Notes: generated from the sequence alone by a model not told the origin. 64,000 bases of DNA from Paenibacillus farraposensis (GCF_020736845.1 NZ_JAFFQR010000095.1:48731-112730); one strand, 5' to 3'. Numbered from the stretch's first letter, positions 1 through 7,877 are shown. Numbers and translations are program-made.

Positions 1-696
1 GTTATCGGGATCATATTCAAAAAATGTATTTAGTGTAACATTTGAATAATTATCAATATGTCTACCTCCTACAAGATAGATTTTGTCCTTATGTACAACT
101 GCGGAGGAACCATGAATTGTATTCGGTATAGGTTTCTTTGTAGACCAACTGTCGGAAACTGGATCGTATACTTGGACAGTAGCAACTGAACGTGTATCTG
201 TTGTCAACCCACCAAACACATAAATCTTTCCTTTATACAAAACGCTTGTCAACCAACCTAAAGCCTGCGGCATAGCTTTTTTAACGCTCCATGTATCTGT
301 CTGGGTATTGTAAACTTCAACATTATTTACTGAGGAGCCTCCGGTCCAGGTTAAAGCATTACCTGTATAGCCACCAATAACATAAATATCATTTCCATAA
401 GCAACGGAAGTTGCTGAATCACGAGCCGTAGGCATGCTACTTCCTGAGGCCCATATATTATTCTTCGGATCATAAATTTGTACATCCTTATATGGGTTTG
501 ATCCTGAAGAACCACCGAATATATATATCTTACCATTCAATTCGGAAACAGCACTTACCGCCTTAGGATTTTCTATAGTCGTTTTAATCGACCATTCATC
601 GCTTACAGCTTCTGCTTTTACCTCCATAGCTGACATATTCATGAACACTATCACTACAATTAAAATACTCCATAATGCTTTAACTTTACTTATCAC
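1..696 (-). CDS. Secreted Kelch-repeat protein (3' part beyond window)
   Basis: The frame is open from a GTG start at 696 to the window edge (232 codons), so the C-terminus is missing. GGAGGAGATCAA precedes the GTG. Residues 1-30 form a signal peptide with a long hydrophobic stretch ending near VKAEA. At least four Kelch blades follow, each with a GG doublet (YIFGGSSG, YVIGGYTG, YVFGGLTT, YLVGGRHI) and a W about ten residues after a conserved Y-D/N-P segment. Kelch blades build beta-propellers that bind ligands or sugars; the ligand here cannot be told. Whether it is host or prophage cargo is unclear because no left attachment site was found. Confidence 0.85.
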   Translation of the reverse strand, partial: MISKVKALWSILIVVIVFMNMSAMEVKAEAVSDEWSIKTTIENPKAVSAVSELNGKIYIFGGSSGSNPYKDVQIYDPKNNIWASGSSMPTARDSATSVAYGNDIYVIGGYTGNALTWTGGSSVNNVEVYNTQTDTWSVKKAMPQALGWLTSVLYKGKIYVFGGLTTDTRSVATVQVYDPVSDSWSTKKPIPNTIHGSSAVVHKDKIYLVGGRHIDNYSNVTLNTFFEYDPDN

Positions 697-828
697 TTGA
701 TCTCCTCCTAGCAATGTATTGAACAGATACTAAGGTAATATATTCCTCAAGACATGTCTAAACATAAACTTTCAGATTTATAAATATGATCCACATATTT
801 GCATATTTATTTTTTATTGGGTATGAAA

Positions 829-866
829 AAGGACTCATACCAGCTCTATACTGGTTGAGTCCTTAT
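829..866 (-). terminator. Rho-independent terminator after the nucB-like gene
   Basis: GGACTCA (831-837) pairs with TGAGTCC (856-862). Read on the minus strand, the stem is followed by a T-run. It lies directly after the stop codon at 869. Confidence 0.75.
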
Positions 867-868
867 CT

Positions 869-1297
869 TTATTTCACTATGAATCTTACCTTTGTGCCAT
901 CAGCATACTTATCCATTTGATGACTTACCCATGATCCTGCCCCTCTATTATCTTTAGGGCTTATGTATCTTATATCAGCACCTGCGCCACCTTCAGCGCA
1001 CATTGCCATCGGCCACTCGTCACGGTCATATCCTTTTTTAGTAGGATAGCCCTTCAAAGACTCCCTGCGATTCTCCTTAGCTCCGTTGCGGTCAATCGTA
1101 CATACCGCAGAATGTCCGGCTGCAATGGCATCCCTTATGTGTGCTCCGGTTTCAGGGTATCGTGAATTTGGGAACTCCAGCGTATACCCAGTTGCTGACT
1201 GTTGACTTATTGCCGCAGGTTCAGCATAGACGCCTTGCACAGAAAAAATAGCCGCCAATAAAAATACAATTAATCCTCTCGCGATTCCTTTTATCAT
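869..1297 (-). CDS. Extracellular DNase, NucA/NucB family
   Basis: A 142-residue secreted protein. Residues 1-25 form a signal peptide ending at VYAEP. The rest matches the NucA/NucB DNase family in length and in its hallmark segments: [19 protein letters not shown] and DNRGAGSWV. Bacillus NucB is a sporulation-associated nuclease that degrades extracellular DNA, and NucA acts in competence. The start has GGAGG six bases upstream. The gene is monocistronic, with its own terminator. The family call is firm; the physiological role (sporulation, biofilm DNA, or phage cargo) is inference. Confidence 0.9.
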   Translation of the reverse strand: MIKGIARGLIVFLLAAIFSVQGVYAEPAAISQQSATGYTLEFPNSRYPETGAHIRDAIAAGHSAVCTIDRNGAKENRRESLKGYPTKKGYDRDEWPMAMCAEGGAGADIRYISPKDNRGAGSWVSHQMDKYADGTKVRFIVK

Positions 1298-1551
1298 ATG
1301 ACACCTCCATAGTAATTTAAATCTTTTCCAATACTATATTGAGAGGTGTGTCGAAGTATCGCGTATGTTGTCACAAAGCAAAAAAAAGGTCCTAGTCACA
1401 TATAGAGTGACAAAGAGAGTAACTACTATTGTCATAAAAAAATAAATCCACATTTAAACTTATATTTGAATATATAGACATTATTGTTTGGACATGTATA
1501 TCAAAATAGCAGTATTCTATCTTAGCAAATAAATAATAAAGGAGAATATAT
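1298..1551. other. Divergent intergenic region
   Basis: An AT-rich region between the minus-strand nuclease gene and the plus-strand repeat protein. It must hold both promoters, but none is close enough to consensus to call. A small inverted repeat (TAGTCAC near 1394 and GTGACAA near 1407) is visible. No gene is seen. Confidence 0.4.
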
Positions 1552-2757
1552 ATGAGAATTTTCAAGAAAATATTTGTTTCCGCGTTACTGACTTTAATGT
1601 TATTCCTTAGTGTAAACCAAAGTATTACTTTTGCTTCGTCAGTTGGTGACACTCTTGATAAAGCAGAGGCTGGGTGGACTCGTTATAATTATAATGATGC
1701 GAATATTACATATCTCGGAGGAAAGTGGTTCAAAGATACTTCAGGGCCAGGAACTTGGAATTCACCATGGGAACGCTATGGAACTTCCCTCAAATTTAAT
1801 TTTACGGGTACTAAATTGAGATTGATATCTACCACATGGTGGTCAGGTTCAAATAGTATTGACGTTTTTATAGACGGTGTTAAAGTTGATAATTTTTCAC
1901 TGGAAGATAAAAATAAAGCGAATAATATAAAAGTGTCTAAAATTATGTATGAGAAATTAGGATTAGCTCAAGGAGAACACTCTGTAGAATTTGTGAACAA
2001 TACAAATAGTTATATATTTATTTATTCAATTGATACGGATGGTCAACTGAAGCCTTTCAATTTAATTAAAAGCGGATCACAACCCGGAACCGAACAACCC
2101 GGAACTCAACAACCTGGAACTCAACAACCCGGAACTCAACAACCTGGAACTCAACAACCCGGAACTCAACAACCCGGAACTCAACAACCTGGAACTCAAC
2201 AACCCGGAACTCAACAACCTGGAACTCAACAACCCGGAACTCAACAACCCGGAACTCAACAACCCGGAACCGAACAACCCGGAACTCAACAACCCGGAAC
2301 TCAACAACCTGGAACTCAACAACCCGGAACTCAACAACCTGGAACTCAACAACCCGGAACTCAACAACCCGGAACTCAACAACCTGGAACTCAACAACCC
2401 GGAACTCAACAACCTGGAACTCAACAACCCGGAACTCAACAACCCGGAACTCAACAACCCGGAACTCAACAACCTGGAACTCAACAACCTGGAACCGAAC
2501 AACCAGCAGAACCAACTGGCGACCGCGCTATTCTGACTGTAACGATGGACAATGGATTTGATAAGGAATTCGATCTGAGTAAGAAAGAACTAAATGCTTT
2601 CATTGCTTGGTATGACGCTAAAGATGCTGGTAGAGGTCCTTCATTCTTTGCCATTGATAAACACAATAACAACAAAGGTCCATTCAGTAACCGTAAAGAC
2701 TACGTAATCTTCAATAAAATTCTTACATTTGAAGTAAGTGAGTATTCAACTAAATAA
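1552..2757 (+). CDS. Secreted protein with a PGTQQ tandem-repeat linker
   Basis: A 401-residue protein preceded by AAAGGAGAATATAT. Residues 1-28 are a signal peptide (cut near TFASS). Residues 30-170 look like a beta-sandwich or carbohydrate-binding fold (WTRYNYND, WWSGSNSIDVFIDG, GEHSVEFVN). Residues 178-317 are 28 uninterrupted Pro-Gly-Thr-Gln/Glu-Gln units, a low-complexity linker. The last 80 residues form a small compact domain (ILTVTMDNGF, KEFDLSKKELNAFIAWYD, RKDYVIFNKILTFEV) of a type I associate with Firmicutes and phage surface proteins. No LPXTG or S-layer anchor is visible. The likely role is an extracellular adhesin or display protein, by inference. Confidence 0.85.
   Translation: MRIFKKIFVSALLTLMLFLSVNQSITFASSVGDTLDKAEAGWTRYNYNDANITYLGGKWFKDTSGPGTWNSPWERYGTSLKFNFTGTKLRLISTTWWSGSNSIDVFIDGVKVDNFSLEDKNKANNIKVSKIMYEKLGLAQGEHSVEFVNNTNSYIFIYSIDTDGQLKPFNLIKSGSQPGTEQPGTQQPGTQQPGTQQPGTQQPGTQQPGTQQPGTQQPGTQQPGTQQPGTQQPGTQQPGTEQPGTQQPGTQQPGTQQPGTQQPGTQQPGTQQPGTQQPGTQQPGTQQPGTQQPGTQQPGTQQPGTQQPGTQQPGTEQPAEPTGDRAILTVTMDNGFDKEFDLSKKELNAFIAWYDAKDAGRGPSFFAIDKHNNNKGPFSNRKDYVIFNKILTFEVSEYSTK
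2083..2502 (+). repeat. 28 x 15-bp in-frame tandem repeat (PGTQQ)
   Basis: Exactly 420 bp, 28 units of CCY-GGA-ACY-SAA-CAA, none of them interrupted. Glu replaces the first Gln in units 1, 13 and 28. The synonymous CCC/CCT choice shows higher-order structure: units 2-12 (2098-2262) carry the same C/T order as units 15-25 (2293-2457), so a 165-bp block is duplicated with a 195-bp offset. Confidence 0.98.
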
Positions 2758-2763
2758 ACAAAA

Positions 2764-2802
2764 AAAGGACTCCATAGTTACATACCAGCGGAGTCCTTTT
2801 TC
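2764..2802. terminator. Bidirectional terminator
   Basis: GGACTCC (2767-2773) pairs with GGAGTCC (2790-2796), with A-runs on the left and T-runs on the right, so it can end the + repeat-protein gene and the converging minus ORF. The right arm lies inside the last codons of that minus ORF. Confidence 0.8.
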
Positions 2803-3011
2803 ACATCTACTCTAAATTCAAACTGCTTTCGGAAGAAATATGAACCGTTTATCTTAATGGAATCCGGTGAAAACTTTTCTACGGGGCCACCATAGTCTAC
2901 AATCTCCATTAAATCCTCACTCAACGGCTGGACTACATATACTCTTACCTGGCTTAATGCAGCTGCCAATAGTTCGACATCCGATTTCAACACTTTATAT
3001 GTATGGTTCAT
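2778..3011 (-). CDS. Hypothetical small protein
   Basis: 77 residues if started at the ATG at 3011, which has GAGGTGATC upstream; a GTG nine bases earlier lies inside that ribosome binding site. The product has short hydrophobic and charged stretches but no signal peptide, membrane segment or recognised domain. Its 3' end runs into the shared terminator, which argues it is a genuine short transcription unit converging on the repeat-protein gene. Function unknown. Confidence 0.6.
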   Translation of the reverse strand: MNHTYKVLKSDVELLAAALSQVRVYVVQPLSEDLMEIVDYGGPVEKFSPDSIKINGSYFFRKQFEFRVDVKKDSAGM

Positions 3012-3065
3012 GCTGATCACCTCAGTAATTCATTCGGCGCATGATGGTAAATTCCTGCAAACAAA

Positions 3066-3100
3066 AAAACACCCCACTGGCTTGAGCCAGCAGGGTGCTA
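3066..3100 (-). terminator. Orphan minus-strand terminator
   Basis: CACCC-CTGGC (from 3070) pairs with GCCAG-GGGTG (to 3097). On the minus strand it is followed by TTTTTTTGTTT, a strong intrinsic terminator shape. No minus-strand gene is visible upstream (3101-3261), so the transcript it ends is unknown. Confidence 0.7.
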
Positions 3101-3261
3101 CCGATGCTTTCATATGTGTTAGACCGATTATATAGAGTATGGGACATTTTGTAAACATCTACTCCACATATAGCCATTAAGTTCTAGTTATAGTAACATA
3201 GTCTCATCATAAAAAACAGCAAAACCCTCAGCCGATGAGGACATTCAAAGGTGTGCTATAA

Positions 3262-4299
3262 GTGGACTTAGATTTGGAAACATTCGTAAAGCAAATTGAA
3301 GGTATACCTGTACCTATCATTGATACCAATAGAAGGTACTGGCTAGTTAGAACCCAGTCTGGTGAATATTATGAAGAATTCTTTCATGATAATTTTGTCG
3401 GTATTGGTTGGGATGATCTGGATTTCAATGAAATAACTAAACACGAATATAATGAATCACTTTTAGAATTAATAAAAATAAAATATCCTGATGAGAAACA
3501 ACCAGGGAGAATTTTGAGCCAGTTAAAAAGATTTAGCCTAGAAATCAAGATAAACGATATTGTTTTAATTCCAAGTGCCGCATCAAATTTTTTGAGTTTT
3601 GGTGTTGTTGAAACTGATGTGTATGAAGCAGAAATAAATGATGAAGATATTTTAGACGGTGCGTGTCCTTTCCAAAAAAGAAGAACAGTAAGGTGGATTA
3701 AAACAGTAAGGAAGAACGAAATAGATCCTTATTTATATAAACTTTTGAATTCTCATCATACTATAACAGATGCAACAGCCTACGATACATTTATAGATCG
3801 TACCTTGCATTCATTATATGTAAAAGGTAATGAAACTCATTTAGTTTTGGAGGTCAAGAAAAAAGACAACATTCCATATTTGGGTTTGATTAAATTACTT
3901 AATACGCCAGTGGAACTTTTACCTATAGTCGAGGAGTTTACCCAAGAGGAAATCAAAGAAGAAAACTTAGACATAAAACTAAGCCTTCAATCACCAGGCA
4001 CAATAGAAATAATTTATTATACCTCTCCCCTGGTTTTAATAGGGCTAGGTCTAGTATTACATTATATCGTAGGTGGAAGTTATAAAGGAAACTATTCAAA
4101 AACAGAATCTGAGCAAAGCGTATCAATAGAAAGCACTTCGGATGGGTTGCTTGAAAAATGGCTTAAATTCAGAAAGCAATCTGATAATCAGCAAATGAAA
4201 CTTCTGGAAATGCAAAAAGTACTTTCAAAATTGGAGGTAACTACGCCAAAAGAACTAAAAAACCTTCCGGTATCTGAAGAACTGCCGAAAGGTCAATAA
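3262..4299 (+). CDS. Membrane protein with Mrr/EVE-like N-terminal domain
   Basis: A 345-residue protein from a GTG start with AAAGGTG upstream. Residues 24-150 (RYWLVRTQSGEYYEEF, VGIGWDD, NDIVLIPS, SFGVVETDVYE) resemble the PUA/EVE-like domain found in front of Mrr-type restriction nucleases and related defence proteins. No nuclease motif follows. Instead a transmembrane segment (SPLVLIGLGLVLHYIVGG, about 256-273) leads to a coiled-coil C-terminus. It sits on + beside the end of the phage late operon, where lysogenic-conversion genes are often found. Defence or superinfection exclusion is a guess; the domain resemblance was read by eye. Confidence 0.7.
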   Translation: MDLDLETFVKQIEGIPVPIIDTNRRYWLVRTQSGEYYEEFFHDNFVGIGWDDLDFNEITKHEYNESLLELIKIKYPDEKQPGRILSQLKRFSLEIKINDIVLIPSAASNFLSFGVVETDVYEAEINDEDILDGACPFQKRRTVRWIKTVRKNEIDPYLYKLLNSHHTITDATAYDTFIDRTLHSLYVKGNETHLVLEVKKKDNIPYLGLIKLLNTPVELLPIVEEFTQEEIKEENLDIKLSLQSPGTIEIIYYTSPLVLIGLGLVLHYIVGGSYKGNYSKTESEQSVSIESTSDGLLEKWLKFRKQSDNQQMKLLEMQKVLSKLEVTTPKELKNLPVSEELPKGQ

Positions 4300-4535
4300 T
4301 ATGGCGATTTTATTTTGATGAACTTTTTAACCAAAAAAACTGCAATTATGAAACTCAGTACAAAGAATATTGGAACACCAAGTAAGGTTGCCTTTCTAAT
4401 CATTGGAATTAATCCAAATGTGTAAATCTGAATCGCCCAGAAGAAGCCGACCGTGATCATGAAGGACGATGCGTATGAAAATAAGTGAAAAATTCTTCTC
4501 AAAATTGGATGCAATTTATGCACTTCTTTTTGCAC
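4293..4535 (-). CDS. Small two-helix membrane protein
   Basis: 80 residues from a GTG start with a near-perfect AAGGAGGAGATAA ribosome binding site. Two hydrophobic segments (SSFMITVGFFWAIQIYTF and GVPIFFVLSFIIAVFLV) are joined by a short basic loop, and the C-terminus is basic. It overlaps the converging + gene by seven bases. It follows the lysis genes on the same strand, so it could be an accessory lysis or membrane factor, or the first gene past the phage end. Function unknown. Confidence 0.65.
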   Translation of the reverse strand: MQKEVHKLHPILRRIFHLFSYASSFMITVGFFWAIQIYTFGLIPMIRKATLLGVPIFFVLSFIIAVFLVKKFIKIKSPYY

Positions 4536-4622
4536 ACTTATCTCCTCCTTGATCGTTTGTTATTATTATACAAACACATTAGTAAAAACGAAATACTTTC
4601 TTTTGAAAATATTGTATGTACA

Positions 4623-4660
4623 ATACCCTGCTCGTATGTGCCAGCAGGGTATCTCTTTTT
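4623..4660. terminator. Hairpin after the lysis operon
   Basis: TACCCTGCT (4624-4632) pairs with AGCAGGGTA (4643-4651). The T-run (CTCTTTTT) is on the + side, while the minus side has only a poor T-tract. It may still act as the end of the minus-strand late operon. Confidence 0.5.
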
Positions 4661-4687
4661 AATTCACTTTGAAGCTGCAGCCTTATT

Positions 4688-5239
4688 TTATTCAGTAGCA
4701 ACAGGCGTTTGTTCTAGAATGGTCTCAGGTTTAGATTGCACCTGAGTAGGAACATTATTGGTTATCTCTGTGGTAGCTTGGGCCAAAAAATCATTAAGCT
4801 TTGCAGCCAGACCAGATACAGCCTCTTTAGCAGCTGCCTGAGAAGCTTCCTCGATACTAATCTTGGGTTCCGTTTGTGACGGGATTAACTTCTGTTTGGA
4901 TTTATAGTCCAGATACGCCTTTTCGATAGCCGCTTGCAACTCCACAACTGACACTGTAACACCTTGTTCAGCCAAACGGAGTGTAGCATACTGCAAAGCC
5001 TCCTGAAGCTTACGTTCTCCTCCAGCCTGCTTAAATGCTGTTTGAGCAAAAGCAAAACCTTCTCCTGCTATCTTATGGATTACTTCCCTCTGTGCCGCCG
5101 TTGTACGCGCCTCTAGCCATGTATTTACTTTTACCTTAACTGTGTTTAAGCCGGCTAAAATGATGGTTGTCAGCACACCTATAGCTGCTGTAGCAATGGT
5201 ACTTACATATGGATGTACGGTTTCGATAATAGTTTGCAT
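4688..5239 (-). CDS. Phage holin, LLH family
   Basis: 183 residues. Residues 12-30 are one hydrophobic N-terminal helix (ATAAIGVLTTIILAGL), followed by a long Ala/Gln/Glu-rich amphipathic region (TTAAQREVIHKIAGEGFAFA, LQEALQYATLRLAEQGV), the layout of the LLH holin family. Holins permeabilise the membrane so the endolysin reaches the wall. It starts three bases after the endolysin stop, so the two are co-translated. This is the second holin candidate around the endolysin. Confidence 0.85.
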   Translation of the reverse strand: MQTIIETVHPYVSTIATAAIGVLTTIILAGLNTVKVKVNTWLEARTTAAQREVIHKIAGEGFAFAQTAFKQAGGERKLQEALQYATLRLAEQGVTVSVVELQAAIEKAYLDYKSKQKLIPSQTEPKISIEEASQAAAKEAVSGLAAKLNDFLAQATTEITNNVPTQVQSKPETILEQTPVATE

Positions 5240-5241
5240 GA

Positions 5242-6231
5242 TTACTTATCCCCTTTCGTTTTCAAAGCTGCGATTTTTAATTTCGAATCCCAGGACACTA
5301 CAGCACTGTACGATTCCGCAATAGGTCTGAGCTGCACGTAAGCCACGCCTTCGACTAGCTGGACAGATTGCAGTTTGGTCCCATTTAAGCAGGCTTCCTT
5401 GCGCGTGTTGTCCCACTTAAACGGCAGTCCCAGGGTATTAGCCAGCGTCCGCAGCGGTACATAGGTTTTGCCATCAAACAGCAGCGTTTTGCCCACCTGC
5501 TTACCATTTGCAACAAAAGAGCCAGTGGCGACAGCTTCCTTCTCCGGTACAACAGCTTGCTTCGTAAATCGCTCCCGCAGCTCGTCCTCAGTTCCCGCGT
5601 ATTCGTTAAGATCAACTGGTCCCGTGATGCCATTGACTCGCATTTTTCCGCTCGGCAACGTATCGCCGTTTTCCCCATCGCTATACTGCCAAAAGTCCCA
5701 ACTTGTCCAGCCGGACGCATCCGGTGGAACCTGCGAGGCGCTATAACGCGCGATCCATAGCGGGTAATTGTTTAGTCCGCTGAAATTACCGATAAACGAC
5801 GGGTATGTGTACACAATAGGCTGCACGCCAGTAAGTTGCTCAACTTCCTGCAAAAATGCTTTGGCTACGGTAGTAATTACCGCTTTGCTCAAACCGGACT
5901 TATTGGACTCATAATCCATAACAGGCGGTAGATCGAAAACCTGAATGCCTCCAGCGTCCTTAATTGCAGATACAAAGTTTGCTGCTTCCTGTCGGGCCGC
6001 TTCCGGTGTAGTAGCCGAATCGTCCACATAATGGTATGCACCTATCAGCAGACCAGCTGCTTTTGCGTCCTCCACAAATTGGAGGAACGTCTTGGAGCGA
6101 AACGTCTTGCCCTGTGTTGCCTTTATAAAAACAAATGATATGCCGTCCGCAGCTACCTTTTTAAAATCAATATTCCCCTGATGATGGGACACGTCAATGC
6201 CTTGTGCATTACGGCTGTTTCGTTGTTGCAT
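5242..6231 (-). CDS. Endolysin: GH25 muramidase with stalk-type domain
   Basis: About 329 residues. Residues 8-200 are a GH25 lysozyme: GIDVSHHQGNID, FVFIKATQG, IGAYHYV, PPVMDYES (the DxE catalytic pair) and WDFWQYSD. Residues 225-325 form a copper amine oxidase N-terminal-like (stalk) domain: LLFDGKTYVPLRTLANTLG and VEGVAYVQLRPIAE, a wall- or surface-associated module common in Paenibacillus. No signal peptide is present, consistent with holin-dependent release. ATG 6231 is preferred because GGGAG lies nine bases upstream. It overlaps the preceding holin gene by 23 bases. Confidence 0.92.
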   Translation of the reverse strand: MQQRNSRNAQGIDVSHHQGNIDFKKVAADGISFVFIKATQGKTFRSKTFLQFVEDAKAAGLLIGAYHYVDDSATTPEAARQEAANFVSAIKDAGGIQVFDLPPVMDYESNKSGLSKAVITTVAKAFLQEVEQLTGVQPIVYTYPSFIGNFSGLNNYPLWIARYSASQVPPDASGWTSWDFWQYSDGENGDTLPSGKMRVNGITGPVDLNEYAGTEDELRERFTKQAVVPEKEAVATGSFVANGKQVGKTLLFDGKTYVPLRTLANTLGLPFKWDNTRKEACLNGTKLQSVQLVEGVAYVQLRPIAESYSAVVSWDSKLKIAALKTKGDK

Positions 6232-6685
6232 CTTTTCCATCTCCCTTGTCTTTTAACTGCTGCAGGAAACTTTTAAGTTTAAACGGTAATGGGATTCCCA
6301 AAGCCCCGAGGTTCTCGGCTAATGACAATCCTTCGCGGCCGGCATAAAAATAGATTGCCGCCGTCCGGAAGATCGGTGCGCCTGGTTGTAACCAATCGTC
6401 CAATTGTGCAGACAATCCCACTACCATCAGCACCGTGGCCTTACGGATACCGCCCCAAAACATCACGTCGCTGTCCACTTTCTTATTTTTAAAAGCACCT
6501 GCAACACCAGAAATATAATCTAACGCCATCATTATAAGCAGCACCTTTAGCGGTTTATCCCACCCACCCAGGAACGTAACCAGCAGTCCAACAAGCGCAG
6601 ACCATCCCCCTGCCGCCGCCTCCTTTTCCGTTGCTCCGACCATTGCGGTCCATACGGTACTGCCAAACATTTTTATTTGGCTCAC
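6209..6685 (-). CDS. Phage holin, Cph1/phi-type (holin_4_1) family
   Basis: 158 residues from a GTG with GGAG eight bases upstream. Hydrophobic helices (WSALVGLLVTFLGGW, LKVLLIMMALDYISGVAGAF, ATVLMVVGLSAQL, TAAIYFYAGREGLSLAENLG) and the ending ALGIPLPFKLKSFLQQLK are typical of toxin-secretion/phage-lysis holins, which pair with GH25 or amidase endolysins. It overlaps the endolysin gene. One copy of the dispersed AGGAAA/TTTCCT palindrome lies 22 bases upstream of the start. Confidence 0.9.
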   Translation of the reverse strand: MSQIKMFGSTVWTAMVGATEKEAAAGGWSALVGLLVTFLGGWDKPLKVLLIMMALDYISGVAGAFKNKKVDSDVMFWGGIRKATVLMVVGLSAQLDDWLQPGAPIFRTAAIYFYAGREGLSLAENLGALGIPLPFKLKSFLQQLKDKGDGKDATTKQP

Positions 6686-6706
6686 TACTTGCTCTCCTCT
6701 CTCCGT

Positions 6707-6928
6707 TCAGGAAACTTTTCCTGAGCTATCATCGTTTGGTTTCTGATCTTTTTCTTCTTGAGCCTGAATCTCTGCTAATGCATTTCCTACAGCTATATCC
6801 AGTCCCTCAAGTATTTCTTTACGTTTATGTGGCTGTGAAGCAATCACAGCAGAAATAACCTGTGTAATTTCCTCTACTGGTCTTGTTAAGTCCAAATGTG
6901 CCTCCAAAGTAGATACTATCTTTGCCAA
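6707..6928 (-). CDS. Small hypothetical phage protein
   Basis: 73 residues if started at TTG 6928, eight bases after GGAGG; the upstream in-frame GTG (6937) lies inside the ribosome binding site. The protein is acidic and helical (EEITQVISAVIASQ, ALAEIQAQEEKDQ) with no recognised domain. Its last codons and stop overlap the palindrome at 6708-6723. The position just before the holin suggests a tail or lysis accessory gene. Confidence 0.6.
   Translation of the reverse strand: MAKIVSTLEAHLDLTRPVEEITQVISAVIASQPHKRKEILEGLDIAVGNALAEIQAQEEKDQKPNDDSSGKVS
6708..6723. repeat. Dispersed palindrome, copy 1
   Basis: CAGGAAACTTTTCCTG, one mismatch from a perfect palindrome, 22 bases upstream of the holin start and overlapping the stop of the preceding gene. 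Confidence 0.8.
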
Positions 6929-6949
6929 CTCCCTCACCTCCTTTGAGCA

Positions 6950-6980
6950 AATAAAAAAGACACCTTCTTTAAAAAGTGTC
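6950..6980 (-). terminator. Terminator after the antirepressor gene
   Basis: GACACCTT (6959-6966) pairs with AAAGTGTC (6973-6980); on the minus strand it is followed by a TCTTTTTTAT tract. It lies just past the stop at 6988. Confidence 0.75.
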
Positions 6981-6987
6981 CTCTGGA

Positions 6988-7794
6988 TTATCTTCCGTTC
7001 AATTCATATAGTTCCTGAGCAAGTTCTTTCACATCATTCTCATACAGCTTCGCTGCAATTTCATAGAGCTCTGGAATCTTTCCCATCACTTTGTCGATGT
7101 ATTCAATTTTGTTCTTCAGCTTCGGCTTGTTATTTTCGTTATAGCGTTCCAACCGAGTAAATAAATTGATGTGATATTTCATCTCGAATTGTTTGTACAA
7201 CTCACGCCAACGTTCTTGATATTTTTTGCCGCCTCTACGAACAACTCTGTTTAGGATTTGACGTTTAGCAGCAAGGTCGATATCGTCAACCAGTCCGACA
7301 ATGACGGTCTCTTTATATTCAATTTCTTCACGTTGGGATTTGATTACTTCGTTTTGTTGTCGCACGACCGCTAAAGTCTGTTTGAACATGGCTCTGGTCT
7401 GATCGTCAACAAAAGGGAGATAGGTTTCGATAAAAGCATTCTCGTTCGCTACATATCCTCCGGTCTTTCTAATGGAAGGCAGGATCTCATCTGCCACCTT
7501 AGCCTGAAAAGCTTCAGCTACTTCATTTCTTGCCTTCATCGCCAAGCGGTAAAAGATGTTCTCGGGGATGTAATCCCCTTTCCCAGCTTGTTGGGAAGAA
7601 TCAGCGTCCCCACAAGTGGGGATGAACCCAAACTCAGCCAAATATTTATTCACTCGCTCCCAGCGTACTACCTCATTTCCGCTTGCAGCTCTTTGAGTAA
7701 AACCCAACCCGTGAGAAATATCTTCTAAATTCAATTTTGCCGTACCGTTTCCATCAATAAAGCCTCTTATTCCGTGAATTGTAAGTATATCCAT
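6988..7794 (-). CDS. Phage antirepressor-like protein with ORF6C domain
   Basis: 268 residues from ATG 7794 (AAGGTGAG upstream). The N-terminal half (MDILTIHGIRGFIDGNGTAK, VNKYLAEFGF, PENIFYRLAMKARNEVAEAF, KVADEILPSIRKTGGYV) is typical of phage antirepressors that carry a BRO/AntA-like N-domain. The C-terminal half (KRQILNRVVRRGGKKYQERW, LYKQFEMKYHINLFTR, KNKIEYIDKVM) is an ORF6C domain. Such proteins bind or titrate repressors or DNA. It sits in the late lysis region with its own terminator, away from the immunity genes. Confidence 0.85.
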   Translation of the reverse strand: MDILTIHGIRGFIDGNGTAKLNLEDISHGLGFTQRAASGNEVVRWERVNKYLAEFGFIPTCGDADSSQQAGKGDYIPENIFYRLAMKARNEVAEAFQAKVADEILPSIRKTGGYVANENAFIETYLPFVDDQTRAMFKQTLAVVRQQNEVIKSQREEIEYKETVIVGLVDDIDLAAKRQILNRVVRRGGKKYQERWRELYKQFEMKYHINLFTRLERYNENNKPKLKNKIEYIDKVMGKIPELYEIAAKLYENDVKELAQELYELNGR

Positions 7795-7826
7795 TACTGA
7801 TCTCACCTTTCTTTGAACGTAAAATA

Positions 7827-7848
7827 AGCCCCTGAGTTATCAGAGGCT
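7827..7848 (-). terminator. Possible terminator upstream of the antirepressor
   Basis: AGCC-CTGA pairs with TCAG-GGCT; the minus strand then reads TTATTTTA. It would separate the 8127-8378 gene from the antirepressor. Confidence 0.5.
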
Positions 7849-7877
7849 TTCATACTTATATCTTAAATTGATTTTGT

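Noticed and set aside
2083..2502. CRISPR-like array
   Set aside because: Units are contiguous 15-mers without spacers and are in frame within a secreted protein.
2066..2515. Long minus-strand open frames across the repeat array
   Set aside because: Antisense to a 15-bp coding repeat, which keeps all frames open by periodicity; no ribosome binding site and absurd composition.
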